A DNA stretch of 64,000 nucleotides from Paenibacillus wynnii (GCF_000757885.1 NZ_JQCR01000002.1:806001-870000), one strand, 5' to 3'. Counted from the first letter of the stretch, positions 52,614 through 61,589 are shown. The notes: generated from the sequence alone by a model not told the origin. Made by a program: numbers and translations.

Positions 52614-54584
52614 TTAGAGTGCTTTTCGGACACTGAGAATGTATTTCGCTTGATCGAGGGGGTTCACTCCCCTGCGGGTACGTTCCGCGATTACATCCGG
52701 CGGACAGGCTTCATAACCAGCAAAAAAAGAAGTAAAAGTGCTGCGGCCTTTCGTGTAGGAACTGAGCGTCACCGGATAATCCAAGGATGTTGCCAAAGGC
52801 AAACGGCCTTCGATGACCATCCGCTCACCTTGCAACACCGGCGGTTCAAAGGTTCCCCTCATCTGCACCAAATCGTTCATAACGCGCCCACCGTTTTCCT
52901 CAGGCACTACAATACGCACCTGAAGAATCGGCTCCAATAGTCGGGTGCCCACATTCGATAACCCGTCCATAAGGGCCATCGGTGTTGCTACTGCAAAATC
53001 CAGCGGATGCGTATGCCAGACATGATGCTGCCCCTCTATAAGTGTTACTTTGACGTCAGTAACCTCCCAGCCGTAAAGCCCCTGCTGAAGAGCCTCCGGC
53101 ACACGCCGGGCGGTCTCATTTTGATATTGCGGCAGCAGATCTGAGCTTCTGACCACTGAATCATATACGATACCACTTCCGGGAAGTCCCGGCTCAATAA
53201 GAAAACGAAGGATGGCCCAGCAAGGTTTGGGCATGGTATACGCAATAAAACCTTCCCCCATACGGCTCGGCGTTTCTTTATAAATAACAGACGGCTGCCC
53301 AAAGGTAACCTCAAGTCCATACCGGTGCTCCAATACACTGCTCAGAATTTCCAACTGGATAGGTCCCATCACCTTGATATGAAGCTCGCGCTCATCCTGC
53401 AGCCATTGAGCATCCAGAAGCGGGTCCTCATCGGCAAGCTCCTGAAGGGCTCCAATGACTTTGTGATCCTCCATATCCTGCGCCCAGTGCACACGGACAG
53501 TGAGGAGCGGCACCGCCAGCTTAGCTTCCTGAGGTATCGCGTCTGGACTGCCCAGAACATCCCCGATTCTTACACTGGATAACCCATATACGACAGCAAT
53601 ATCCCCGGCTTCCAGTATTCCTACATCCTCCGTACGTCCACCCTCTACCTTACGGATTTGGGTGATTTTCTCCTGAATGTTCTGAGTATAATTCAACACC
53701 GTTTCCCGATTTCGTACCGTCCCTTCATATAATCGAACAAAGGCCATACGACCCATCGTTTTATCACGCTGGATACTATAGACAATGCCGGATACCGGCT
53801 GCTCTACATCCCCGCCCGCTCTTGGAAAGTACTGAAGCATAGCATCCAAAAGTTCAGTAATTCCGATACTCTTTGCCGCCGCACCATACACAAGCGGAAA
53901 GATCTGGGCAGAGGATGCCGCCGCCGTAAGATGGTCTTTCCAAGCTTCTAAGTGAATAGCCTCTCCTGACATATATGTTTCCAGAAGCTCCTCATCCCGT
54001 TCAGCCAATGCCTCCAACAGCGCTGTCTGCAGAGCGGGTTCTGCCCCGTCCATCCACAAATCTGCAGCCCCAATGAAGTCTTGCTCCGTACCAAGCGGGT
54101 GCTGCACTGGAATAATATTCTCCGACAAATAAGTACGGGCCTGTGCTAGAACAGCTTCGTGATCGGCCCCCATCCTGTCCATTTTGTTCATAAAAATAAG
54201 GGTAGGAATGTTCAGCTTTCGCAGCGCTCCCCATATCATTTCAGTCTGCGCCTGAACACCTTCTACTGCTGATAAAATAAGCACCGCACAATCCATCACC
54301 CGAAGGGAACGCTCCACCTCTGACAAGAAATCGACGTGGCCCGGGGTGTCCACCAGATTTACCTGAACCCCTCTCCACGAAAAAGAGGCTAACGCCGCCC
54401 GAACAGATATCCCCCGCTGTCGTTCTACATCCATCGAATCCGTTAAGGCTGTCCCACTGTCTACGCTGCCTAATGAACGAATACGACCGCTCTCAAATAA
54501 TATATGTTCCGTCGTTGTAGTCTTCCCGGCATCGACATGTGCAAAAATACCGATATTCATACGCTCAATTTTCTGATGAATCAT
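52614..54584 (-). CDS. Tet(M)-family ribosomal-protection-like GTPase
   Basis: 656 residues, an EF-G paralogue of the Tet(M)/Tet(O) group (usual length about 640). G1 AHVDAGKTT, G3 DTPGHVDF and G4 NKMDRMG are intact. True family members pull tetracycline off the ribosome with a domain IV loop whose tip in Tet(M) contains Ser-Pro-Val; the aligned positions here read Val-Trp-His within GQHHVWHTHPLDF, so resistance cannot be assumed. Start ATG 54584 with GGGAG upstream. Chromosomal setting, own promoter and terminator, no transfer genes nearby. Confidence 0.85.
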   Translation of the reverse strand: MIHQKIERMNIGIFAHVDAGKTTTTEHILFESGRIRSLGSVDSGTALTDSMDVERQRGISVRAALASFSWRGVQVNLVDTPGHVDFLSEVERSLRVMDCAVLILSAVEGVQAQTEMIWGALRKLNIPTLIFMNKMDRMGADHEAVLAQARTYLSENIIPVQHPLGTEQDFIGAADLWMDGAEPALQTALLEALAERDEELLETYMSGEAIHLEAWKDHLTAAASSAQIFPLVYGAAAKSIGITELLDAMLQYFPRAGGDVEQPVSGIVYSIQRDKTMGRMAFVRLYEGTVRNRETVLNYTQNIQEKITQIRKVEGGRTEDVGILEAGDIAVVYGLSSVRIGDVLGSPDAIPQEAKLAVPLLTVRVHWAQDMEDHKVIGALQELADEDPLLDAQWLQDERELHIKVMGPIQLEILSSVLEHRYGLEVTFGQPSVIYKETPSRMGEGFIAYTMPKPCWAILRFLIEPGLPGSGIVYDSVVRSSDLLPQYQNETARRVPEALQQGLYGWEVTDVKVTLIEGQHHVWHTHPLDFAVATPMALMDGLSNVGTRLLEPILQVRIVVPEENGGRVMNDLVQMRGTFEPPVLQGERMVIEGRLPLATSLDYPVTLSSYTKGRSTFTSFFAGYEACPPDVIAERTRRGVNPLDQAKYILSVRKAL

Positions 54585-54633
54585 CTATGGTTCTCCCGTC
54601 ATTTTCTCAGTTAAGGCTTTTCAGTTTCCTTTG

Positions 54634-54661
54634 GGTATACTACCTTATAAAGCGTTCTCAA
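54634..54661 (-). promoter_or_regulatory. Promoter of the Tet(M)-like gene
   Basis: TTGAGA (54661-54656), 16 bp, TATACC (54639-54634) on the minus strand, about 50 bp before the start codon. No tet-type leader-peptide attenuator is seen in this short leader. Confidence 0.5.
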
Positions 54662-54767
54662 TTAATACTACAGCTTCCCGCTTCTATGTTCCATCTTAAT
54701 AATTTCTTTTAGGGATCTGCAACCTTTTAGAACAATTTGTCATCTAGAGTATAAGAGGTGAGGCAAA

Positions 54768-55712
54768 ATGAAGAAACAATCTTTTAGCAGCCACGCTAAA
54801 AAAATGACTATAGCGTGCAGTATACTGGCAGCATCCGTGTCCTTTGGAGCATCGGCGTTCGCGTTCTCCGATCTGAAGGGCAACCCTGCCGAAGCCAAAA
54901 TCAATGCATTGCATGAAAAGGGAATCATTAACGGAATGAGCAATGGGAAGTTCGCTCCAAAATTCAAGATGACATACGGGCAAGCGATACAAGTAATCGT
55001 GAGCGGCTTGGAACTGAAAGCACAGCCTTCGGATTCTAAAGCAAGCGACTTTTTTGACAATGTGAAAGACAAATCATGGTTTGCTTCAGCCTTCCTGACA
55101 GCTAAGCAACACGGGCTTTCTTTGGATCGCAATGTAAATCCGAACGGTTCGATTACACGGGCACAATTCGCGCATTTATTAACCCAAGGGCTGCTAAGTA
55201 AAGGGACGTTCCCGGTAACCAAGATGTATTTTGAAATTTCGGATGACGACAAGCTATCCGCAGAGGTTAATAACAGTCTGCAGATTTTGCTGAATACACA
55301 TATCATTTCCTTGGAGGCAGGCAGTAAATTCCGTCCTAACGATGCTATTACCCGAGCAGAAGCTGCAGTATGGATCCATGATGCAGCCGAATTTGCCAAA
55401 AAAGTGATAACGCCAGCCAATCAGACTCCAGCTCCTGTCTATGAGAAAGTCGAGGTAGCTATTGTCAAAGCTGCCGATGGCGTCAACAAGGTGTCGTTAA
55501 CCGTGAACAATTTGCCGAACCCAGGCTACGGCTTGCTGATCCAAAAAATTGAATTCAACAAAGATAAAACAGCTGTTATTTACTATACGGTTACCACACC
55601 GGATCCTGATAAAATGTACCCTCAGGTCATCTCCAAGGCTACAGTGGTAACCTATCTGCCTGACGATTATAAGCCGGTTGCTAAGTTTGTCCCAACTGCT
55701 CCTGCGAAATAA
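54768..55712 (+). CDS. Secreted SLH-domain protein with a PrcB-like C-terminal domain
   Basis: 314 residues. Signal peptide (about 1-31, ending GASAFA), three SLH-type repeats (about 32-215: FSDLKGNPAEAKINALHEKG, FFDNVKDKSWFASAFLTAK, then PNDAITRAEAAVWIHDAAE), a short Pro-rich link and a C-terminal beta domain with PNPGYGLLIQKIEFNKD, PDKMYPQVISKATVVTYLP, resembling PrcB-type (protease complex) domains. It should bind the cell wall and present the C-terminal domain outside. Own terminator follows. Confidence 0.8.
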   Translation: MKKQSFSSHAKKMTIACSILAASVSFGASAFAFSDLKGNPAEAKINALHEKGIINGMSNGKFAPKFKMTYGQAIQVIVSGLELKAQPSDSKASDFFDNVKDKSWFASAFLTAKQHGLSLDRNVNPNGSITRAQFAHLLTQGLLSKGTFPVTKMYFEISDDDKLSAEVNNSLQILLNTHIISLEAGSKFRPNDAITRAEAAVWIHDAAEFAKKVITPANQTPAPVYEKVEVAIVKAADGVNKVSLTVNNLPNPGYGLLIQKIEFNKDKTAVIYYTVTTPDPDKMYPQVISKATVVTYLPDDYKPVAKFVPTAPAK

Positions 55713-55723
55713 GATTATTAAAA

Positions 55724-55781
55724 AAACCAAGTTACGTCCCTCCTTTTGACCGAATGCGGTCAGCAGGGACTGGCTTGGTTT
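55724..55781 (+). terminator. Terminator of the SLH/PrcB-like gene
   Basis: AAACCAAG/CTTGGTTT outer stem with GTCCC/GGGAC and GACCG/CGGTC inner stems, then TTTTTTT. Confidence 0.88.
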
Positions 55782-55805
55782 TTTTTGTGTGCCTTAATTT
55801 TAAGC

Positions 55806-55836
55806 TTGTAGGTAACGTAACGTCACCTGTTATACT
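55806..55836 (+). promoter_or_regulatory. MerR-type promoter with 19-bp spacer and internal operator
   Basis: TTGTAG (55806-55811), a 19-bp spacer and TATACT (55831-55836). The spacer is filled by the dyad AGGTAACG-TAA-CGTCACCT (55810-55828, 7 of 8 pairs). Over-long spacers with a centred dyad are the hallmark of promoters that MerR-family activators untwist. The regulator encoded just downstream should bind here and control itself and the coupled gene. Confidence 0.85.
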
Positions 55837-55878
55837 TTGTTCATGAGATCAATATTCCAGCTTAAAGAAGGTGAAAGC

Positions 55879-57102
55879 TTGAAACAAAAGGGCCTCACTA
55901 CCGGACAAATTGCGAAACGTACAGGGATGTTCGTACGAACATTACGCTATTACGACCGAATTGGATTACTTAAGCCATCTAATTATCATGGGGATACCCG
56001 ATTATATAGCGAGATGGATATCTTCAAGCTTCAGAAGCTTTCCGTTCTTAAATTCATTGGATTTTCGCTGGAAGAGATGAAAGCAATCCTTGAGAGCGAG
56101 GGCACGAAGACAGATTTACGGAGCTCCCTGTTCCTGCAAAAAAAACTCATCCGACAAAAAATTAAGCATATGGATAGTGTCGTACAGGCCATCGAGGCCT
56201 CTATAGAATCCATGGATCGGCAAGAGCAAGAACCGAATTGGGAAGAGATGACCGATATCATCCATACGGTCCGTACCGATAGAGATTGGAGCGAGCAGTA
56301 TCACAATGCGCTCAGGCTTCAGTCCCGAATTCATCTTTACGATCGCTTCAGTACAAACTCGATGGGCTGGCATCGATGGTTTTTTGAACACGTACTTCGG
56401 CAAGCCTCACAACTCTCTCTACCTGCACCTATCAAGATTCTTGATATCGGCTGTGGTGATGCTGCTTTGTGGCTAAGGAATATCGACCGGATTCCCCCGC
56501 ATTGGGAGATTACACTCGCCGATGCCTCTGCCGGTATGCTCGAGGATGCCCGGACCTCTCTCGGTAAATCAGCAGCAAGGTTTGTGTTCCGTCAGGCCGA
56601 TGTGCAGGCGCTGCCTTTCTTGGATGGCGAGTTCCAAATCATAATCGCCAACCACATGCTGTATCATGTGGAAGATCTGCCGCTGGCATCCACCGAAATG
56701 AATAGGGTGCTCTACGGGAATGGTACACTCTTCGCTTCTACAATGAGCAGCCGTCATTTAAAAGAGATGGAGGAGCTAGCCAGGGAATTTGATCCAAGCC
56801 TTCTAGTACTGGACGATACCCTTGAACGGTTCAACCTGTATAATGGCGCTGAGCTGTTAGTCCACTGGTTTCCTTCCGCCAAGCTAATCCACTACCCAGA
56901 TTCTTTGGTCGTGACTAAGGCGGGTCCTTTAATCAGTTATATGACCTCAACGCCCATGAATGCCGGAAAGAGGTTAACGGGAGAAGCTCTGGAGCCGTTT
57001 ACTGCCTTTGTGGAGCAAAGAATGGCGGAGAAAGGAAGTCTTGCTTTTACTAAGGATATGGGATTTTTCTGTTATGAAAAAAAGGAGGCTAATGCTATAT
57101 GA
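55879..57102 (+). CDS. MerR-family regulator fused to a SAM-dependent methyltransferase
   Basis: 407 residues from TTG 55879, seven bases after GAAGGTG; upstream in-frame codons fall at or before the predicted start point. The MerR head (TTGQIAKRTGMFVRTLRYYDRIGLLKPS) occupies about 1-70 with a coiled-coil linker to about 125. The C-terminal 270 are a class I methyltransferase: motif I ILDIGCGDAALWL, then ADASAGMLEDAR and HMLYHVEDLPLA. In MerR proteins the C-terminal domain is usually the sensor; here it may bind SAM and a substrate. It overlaps the next gene by 4 bp (ATGA). Confidence 0.85.
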   Translation: MKQKGLTTGQIAKRTGMFVRTLRYYDRIGLLKPSNYHGDTRLYSEMDIFKLQKLSVLKFIGFSLEEMKAILESEGTKTDLRSSLFLQKKLIRQKIKHMDSVVQAIEASIESMDRQEQEPNWEEMTDIIHTVRTDRDWSEQYHNALRLQSRIHLYDRFSTNSMGWHRWFFEHVLRQASQLSLPAPIKILDIGCGDAALWLRNIDRIPPHWEITLADASAGMLEDARTSLGKSAARFVFRQADVQALPFLDGEFQIIIANHMLYHVEDLPLASTEMNRVLYGNGTLFASTMSSRHLKEMEELAREFDPSLLVLDDTLERFNLYNGAELLVHWFPSAKLIHYPDSLVVTKAGPLISYMTSTPMNAGKRLTGEALEPFTAFVEQRMAEKGSLAFTKDMGFFCYEKKEANAI

Positions 57103-58052
57103 ATCCGAAGGTGCAAATTAGGAAGATTGAGCTTTTATCCGACAATTGGTACACGCTGAGAAAATACACACTGGATTACCAGCGCAGTGACGGCACTTGG
57201 GAAGAGCAGCAACGTGAAGCCTACGACCGGGGAAACGGTGCGGCCATTTTACTATATAACAAAATCAAGAAGACGGTCGTTCTTACGAGGCAATTCCGCC
57301 TTCCCTCATACGTAAACGGCAACGAAACAGGAATGCTTATCGAAGCTTGCGCAGGATTGCTTGATGAAGACAGTCCAGAGTCTTGCATTCAACGTGAAGC
57401 CGAGGAAGAAACCGGCTATCGCTTATCCAAAGTGCATAGCATCGGTCAAGCTTATATGTCACCGGGTTCAGTCACGGAAATTTTGCATTTATTCGTGGCA
57501 GAATATTCAGACGATATGAAGATCGGACAGGGGGGCGGGCTTGACGAGGAACATGAGAATATTGAGGTGCTGGAAATCCCTTTTGCCGAAGCCATGGAAA
57601 TGGTGGAGAACGGCGAGATCCAAGATGCCAAAACCATTCTTTTGCTACAGCATGCCAAGCTTTATGATCTTGTGGAACTGAGCTCCGCTGCATCTATGCA
57701 CATCCTTATCGCGGGTCCTTATCGCTCGGGAACAGGTGATGATCCCAACAAAATAGCCGCCAACCTTCAAGCTATGAATGAGGCTGCTCTTCAAGTATAC
57801 AGACTGGGCCATTTGCCAGTGCTCGGTGAGTGGTACGCCCTCCCTCTGATGGAAACAGCCGGCTCGAAAGAGATGGGTGATGAGATCTTTAATGATATTT
57901 TTCATCCCTCCTGTGTCCGGCTGTTGGCTCATTGTGATGCCGTCTTACGGATTGGCGGTGCTTCCCAAGGAGCTGATGAGATGGTGCGGGTGGCTGCAGA
58001 AGGCCGGAAGAAGATTTATTATTGGATCGAAGAGTTGTATTGTGTAATCTAA
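57099..58052 (+). CDS. NudK-like Nudix hydrolase fused to a DUF4406 domain
   Basis: 317 residues. The first 195 closely follow E. coli NudK (GDP-mannose pyrophosphatase): REAYDRGNGAAILLYN, QREAEEETGY as the Nudix core, MSPGSVTEILHLFVAEY. The last 120 (MHILIAGPYRSGTGDDP, WIEEL) resemble DUF4406, a nucleoside deoxyribosyltransferase-like fold. Both act on nucleotide-type substrates, so a two-step reaction is possible but unproven. Translation is coupled to the MerR-methyltransferase gene by an ATGA overlap; a terminator follows at 58055. Confidence 0.85.
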   Translation: MNPKVQIRKIELLSDNWYTLRKYTLDYQRSDGTWEEQQREAYDRGNGAAILLYNKIKKTVVLTRQFRLPSYVNGNETGMLIEACAGLLDEDSPESCIQREAEEETGYRLSKVHSIGQAYMSPGSVTEILHLFVAEYSDDMKIGQGGGLDEEHENIEVLEIPFAEAMEMVENGEIQDAKTILLLQHAKLYDLVELSSAASMHILIAGPYRSGTGDDPNKIAANLQAMNEAALQVYRLGHLPVLGEWYALPLMETAGSKEMGDEIFNDIFHPSCVRLLAHCDAVLRIGGASQGADEMVRVAAEGRKKIYYWIEELYCVI

Positions 58053-58054
58053 AA

Positions 58055-58088
58055 AAAGCCATCTACTCATTGCGAAGTAGATGGCTTT
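58055..58088. terminator. Terminator shared by the NudK-DUF4406 and tex genes
   Basis: AAAGCCATCTACT/AGTAGATGGCTTT, 13 bp with an 8-nt loop, A-run before and T-run after, so it can act for both converging genes. Confidence 0.88.
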
Positions 58089-58114
58089 CTTTTTATAAAA
58101 ATACTGCTACCGGC

Positions 58115-60325
58115 TTATTCGCGCGGCGCCCGCATAGTCAGGCTGACCCGACCTTTCTTAAGGTCGACACTCATAACCCAGACAGTTACATTATCACCAA
58201 CGGACACGACGTCCATCGGATGCTTCACAAAGCTGCCGCTAAGCTGAGAAATGTGCACCAGTCCGTCGTTCTTAATCCCGATATCGACGAATGCCCCGAA
58301 ATCGATAACGTTGCGGACCGTTCCCTGCATTTCCATGCCGGGAACCAGATCTTCGATCTTGAGCACATCCGTGCGGAAGATCGGTAAAGGCAGCTCCTCA
58401 CGCGGATCGCGACCTGGACGCTGTAAGCTCTCCAAGATGTCGCGCAAAGTCGGCACGCCGACATCCAGCTTCACAGCGAGCTCCTCCGCATTCTGCGCTT
58501 CCAGCTCCGAAGCGATTTCCTTGCTTCCCAGCAAGTTCACATCCAGCCCTAGCTCACGGAACAAACGGTCTACCACCGGGTAGGACTCAGGGTGAATCGG
58601 TGTCCGATCCAGAGTGTTATCCCCTCCGGGAATCCGCATAAAGCCAATGCACTGCTCATAGGATTTGGCCCCAAGGCGCGGAACCTTTTGCAGCTGCTTG
58701 CGGGTCGTAAATTTACCGTTCTCTTCACGGAACTTCACGATATTCTTAGCGATGGTTGCATTGACACCAGCCACATAGGAGAGCAAAGATGGAGATGCCG
58801 TATTCACATCAACGCCGACATGGTTTACGGCAGATTCTACAACGGCCTTAAGGCTCTCTTCCAGATGCTTCTGGGATACGTCATGCTGGTATTGCCCAAC
58901 ACCGATTGCTTTCGGGTCAATCTTCACCAGCTCCGCTAACGGATCCTGCACACGGCGGGCGATGGAAGCGGCACTACGCTCCGCAACATCCAGATCCGGG
59001 AATTCCTCCTGCGCCAGCTTGGAGGCCGAATAGACACTGGCTCCCGCTTCATTCACGATAAGGTAAGCCAGCTCTGGATTGCCAATATCGGCTATAACCT
59101 CAGCCGTGAATTGCTCTGTCTCCCGCGAACCTGTACCGTTACCGATTACGATAAGTTGGATACCATACTTAGCAATCAGCTCCTTGAACTTCGCAGCAGC
59201 TTCCAGCTTCTTGTTATTCGGCGGTGTCGGGTAGGTCACCGCGACCTCCAGCAGCTTGCCGGTATCATCAACAACCGCAAGCTTGCAGCCTGTGCGGTAA
59301 GCTGGATCGACGCCGAGAACGCAACGTCCTTTGACTGGCGGTTGCAGCAGTAGGCTGCGTAAATTACCGGAGAAAATGGATATGGCCTGATTTTCTCCTC
59401 TGTCTGTCATTTCCCCACGCACCTCGCGTTCTACCGAAGGCGCAATCAAACGCTTGTAGGAATCCTCTGTTACTGCCTCCAGCAAGGACGTTACAGGCGA
59501 CGGAGCTTTGAGAATCTTCCGGGAGATGAAGGCGTGAATCTTATCCGATACCACCTCAATCCCTACTTTCAGGATATTTTCCCGTTCTCCGCGATTAATG
59601 GCCAGAATACGGTGCGGCGGCATTTTATGTACCGGTTCACGATAACTATAATAGTTCTCATATACGGATTCTTGTGAGGCATCCTTTGCCTCAGATACAA
59701 GTATCCCTTGGCTGGCTGTGTATGAACGAACCCAGGAACGAATAGTAGGGTCATCTGCAATATTCTCGGCAATGATATCCATGGCACCTTGCAGCGCCAG
59801 CTCCGGCGTTTCTACACCCTTGTCTATATCCACATATTTAGCCGCTTCTTCGGTCGGATTCCCCTGTCTGCGTTGCTCCATGATCCAGTCAGCCAGCGGT
59901 TCCAGTCCTTTTTCCTTAGCTACACTGGCACGCGTCTTGCGCTTCTGACGGAAAGGTCGATACAAATCCTCGACTTCCTGAAGCTTAACTGCCTTGGAAA
60001 TTTGCTCGTGAAGTTCCTTGGTCAGCTTACCTTGTTCATCAATATTGCGGATAACATCCTTCTTGCGCTCACCCAAATTCCGTAAATAGGCCAAACGTTC
60101 TTCAATATCGCGCAACTGATTTTCGTCCAGCTCACCCGTCATTTCCTTACGATATCTCGCAATGAATGGGATGGTATTGCCTTCATCCAGCAGGCCTACA
60201 GTCGTTCGAACTTGCTTCACATTAATGTTCAGTTCCTTGGCGATCGCTAAAGTAATCAATTCCTGCTCCTGCTTAACTGCTGCCTCATCCATTACCGCTT
60301 CTTTGTTATTCATTTCAGTAGTCAA
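58115..60325 (-). CDS. tex: Tex-family RNA-binding transcription accessory protein
   Basis: 736 residues. Tex domains in order: helical N-terminal part; YqgF-like RNase H fold (VLGVDPAYRTGCKLAVVDD, about 330-450); helix-hairpin-helix pair (SYVAGVNATIAKNIV, KVPRLGAKSYEQCIGFMRI); and a C-terminal S1 RNA-binding domain (GTVRNVIDFGAFVDIGIKNDG to RVSLTMR). It associates with RNA polymerase and nucleic acids. TTG 60325 is used (GAGGG upstream); an ATG at 60313 is too far from that site. Matches B. subtilis YdcI. Confidence 0.95.
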   Translation of the reverse strand: MTTEMNNKEAVMDEAAVKQEQELITLAIAKELNINVKQVRTTVGLLDEGNTIPFIARYRKEMTGELDENQLRDIEERLAYLRNLGERKKDVIRNIDEQGKLTKELHEQISKAVKLQEVEDLYRPFRQKRKTRASVAKEKGLEPLADWIMEQRRQGNPTEEAAKYVDIDKGVETPELALQGAMDIIAENIADDPTIRSWVRSYTASQGILVSEAKDASQESVYENYYSYREPVHKMPPHRILAINRGERENILKVGIEVVSDKIHAFISRKILKAPSPVTSLLEAVTEDSYKRLIAPSVEREVRGEMTDRGENQAISIFSGNLRSLLLQPPVKGRCVLGVDPAYRTGCKLAVVDDTGKLLEVAVTYPTPPNNKKLEAAAKFKELIAKYGIQLIVIGNGTGSRETEQFTAEVIADIGNPELAYLIVNEAGASVYSASKLAQEEFPDLDVAERSAASIARRVQDPLAELVKIDPKAIGVGQYQHDVSQKHLEESLKAVVESAVNHVGVDVNTASPSLLSYVAGVNATIAKNIVKFREENGKFTTRKQLQKVPRLGAKSYEQCIGFMRIPGGDNTLDRTPIHPESYPVVDRLFRELGLDVNLLGSKEIASELEAQNAEELAVKLDVGVPTLRDILESLQRPGRDPREELPLPIFRTDVLKIEDLVPGMEMQGTVRNVIDFGAFVDIGIKNDGLVHISQLSGSFVKHPMDVVSVGDNVTVWVMSVDLKKGRVSLTMRAPRE

Positions 60326-60437
60326 TCTATCCCTCTTTCCTTACCTAAAATCTGTTCTCGTTGTTTTGCCCATATCTAAAATAGTATCACAGATTCTCTC
60401 TGTCCCAAAGTTCCGCCGGAAATAATCAGAACCGACT

Positions 60438-60625
60438 GAAGTGTATAAAGTGCAACTATTTGGAGTCAGCACCGTTATTGTTGAGTTTTAGTTGCACTTT
60501 CTACACCTATATTTCTGGAAACCTCTGTTTTCAACCCTCTGCCGGCTAAATAGCTGTAGAGAATACAACTAAGCGGCTATTTTAAGCGATACAGCCCCTT
60601 TTAGTTGCACAAAGTACATCTAAAT
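60438..60625. repeat. Array B of the dispersed intergenic repeat
   Basis: Units at 60439-60458 (inverted), 60487-60510, 60551-60573 (inverted, diverged) and 60599-60622, about 50 bp apart, between tex and the mazF terminator. They belong to the family of array A: core TTTAGTTGCAC, then three A or T, then TACA and a pyrimidine-rich end. The 418-bp gene-free stretch 60326-60743 holds nothing else but the mazF terminator. Confidence 0.65.
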
Positions 60626-60663
60626 TAATTATCCCAGCCCAGCGTTAAGGTTCATTGTCGGCA

Positions 60664-60701
60664 TAAAAATAAAAAGACACACCAGCCTCTAAGCTGATGT
60701 G
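60664..60701 (-). terminator. Terminator of the ndoAI-ndoA operon
   Basis: Minus-strand CACATCAGC/GCTGGTGTG, 9 bp with one G-U pair, then TTTTTATTTTTA. Confidence 0.75.
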
Positions 60702-60743
60702 CCTTCATAAAACTCAATGTCAGAATCTATGGCCTTGCCTGGA

Positions 60744-61094
60744 TTAAAAGTCAATCAAGCCTAGACTGATTTGCAGTGAGTCATCCACCTTTTTCATCGT
60801 ATCGTCATCGAGGTGGGTGATCTTATCAGTCAAACGTTGCTTGTCAATGGTCCGGACCTGCTCCAGCAAAATGACGGAATCCCGGTCAAAGCCGTGAGCA
60901 TCCGCATCAATTTCCACATGAGTAGGCAGTTTGGCCTTTTGGATCTGGGCCGTTATTGCGGCCACAATCACCGTTGGGCTGAAACGATTACCAATATCAT
61001 TCTGGATCACCAGAACAGGCCTTACTCCGCCCTGTTCAGACCCCACTACTGGGGAAAGGTCGGCAAAAAAAACGTCGCCGCGTTTAACGATCAA
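60744..61094 (-). CDS. ndoA: mRNA interferase EndoA/NdoA (MazF toxin)
   Basis: 116 residues. Sequence-specific endoribonuclease of the MazF/PemK fold; starts [23 protein letters not shown], with RPVLVIQND and the catalytic Arg/Thr region in [14 protein letters not shown]. It matches B. subtilis NdoA nearly motif for motif and cuts at U-rich pentamers there. Follows the antitoxin gene by 3 bp. Confidence 0.97.
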   Translation of the reverse strand: MIVKRGDVFFADLSPVVGSEQGGVRPVLVIQNDIGNRFSPTVIVAAITAQIQKAKLPTHVEIDADAHGFDRDSVILLEQVRTIDKQRLTDKITHLDDDTMKKVDDSLQISLGLIDF

Positions 61095-61097
61095 TGT

Positions 61098-61379
61098 TTA
61101 CACCCCGCTTACTAAGCGGCCAAGAGTGCTGTCTGCATCTTCCTCAGCAAGGAAAGCCTCGCATGCCATGGTTAAGTTGATCTTAGCCATCTCCATGTAG
61201 CCGCGCTGCATGGACTCCCGGATGAAACGTTTCCTCCGTTCGCTCAAATACAGCTTCATGGCCTGCCTAATCAATTCACTTCGGTTGGAATTCTCCAGTT
61301 GAACGATTCCATCCACTTCCTGCAAGAGATGATCGGGCAAGCTGATCATGATTCTTTTGGTGTTTTGCAAATTGGCCAC
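61098..61379 (-). CDS. ndoAI: Antitoxin EndoAI/NdoAI of the MazF-type toxin
   Basis: 93 residues from GTG 61379 (GGGGGTGG eight bases upstream); this gives the same length as the B. subtilis antitoxin, while the ATG at 61436 would add 19 residues. Ribbon-helix-helix DNA-binding head (KRIMISLPDHLLQEVDGI, SNRSELIRQAMKLYL) and a tail (GYMEMAKINLTMACEAF) that wraps the toxin. Forms the NdoAI-NdoA pair downstream of alr, as in Bacillus. Confidence 0.96.
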   Translation of the reverse strand: MANLQNTKRIMISLPDHLLQEVDGIVQLENSNRSELIRQAMKLYLSERRKRFIRESMQRGYMEMAKINLTMACEAFLAEEDADSTLGRLVSGV

Positions 61380-61532
61380 CTTCTCTTCCACCCCCACAAA
61401 CCTTCTGCCCTTGTCTTTCAGTGTAGCAATATACAAGGAATTTTATACAAAGAATATATGCCGCCAGTATATCAAGTATGCTGCATCCCATTATAAACTA
61501 GAAATGGCGGTTCGTATAGACTATAGATCACA

Positions 61533-61548
61533 TAGTTGTATACGACTA
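61533..61548. promoter_or_regulatory. Near-palindrome upstream of the antitoxin gene
   Basis: TAGTTGTATACGACTA is symmetric around GTATAC with one mismatched pair. It lies in the 210 bp between alr and ndoAI and could be an autoregulatory operator, though it is about 155 bp from the antitoxin start. Confidence 0.3.
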
Positions 61549-61589
61549 TATCCTTCTAAATTTTCCCTGTACTCTGATAACTTAGGACT

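Noticed and set aside
52614..54584. Naming the gene tet(M) and predicting tetracycline resistance
   Set aside because: The domain IV loop residues differ from Tet(M) and there is no linked transfer context; only family membership is supported.
55926..55941. 16-bp perfect palindrome ATGTTCGTACGAACAT inside the MerR coding region, considered as a LexA-type or second operator site
   Set aside because: It encodes the conserved FVRTL part of the MerR helix and has the opposite arm order to a LexA box, so it is most likely a coding coincidence.
51903..60625. Possible CRISPR arrays at 51.9-52.1 and 60.4-60.6 kb
   Set aside because: Units are diverged, occur in both orientations and are unevenly spaced; no cas genes are present.
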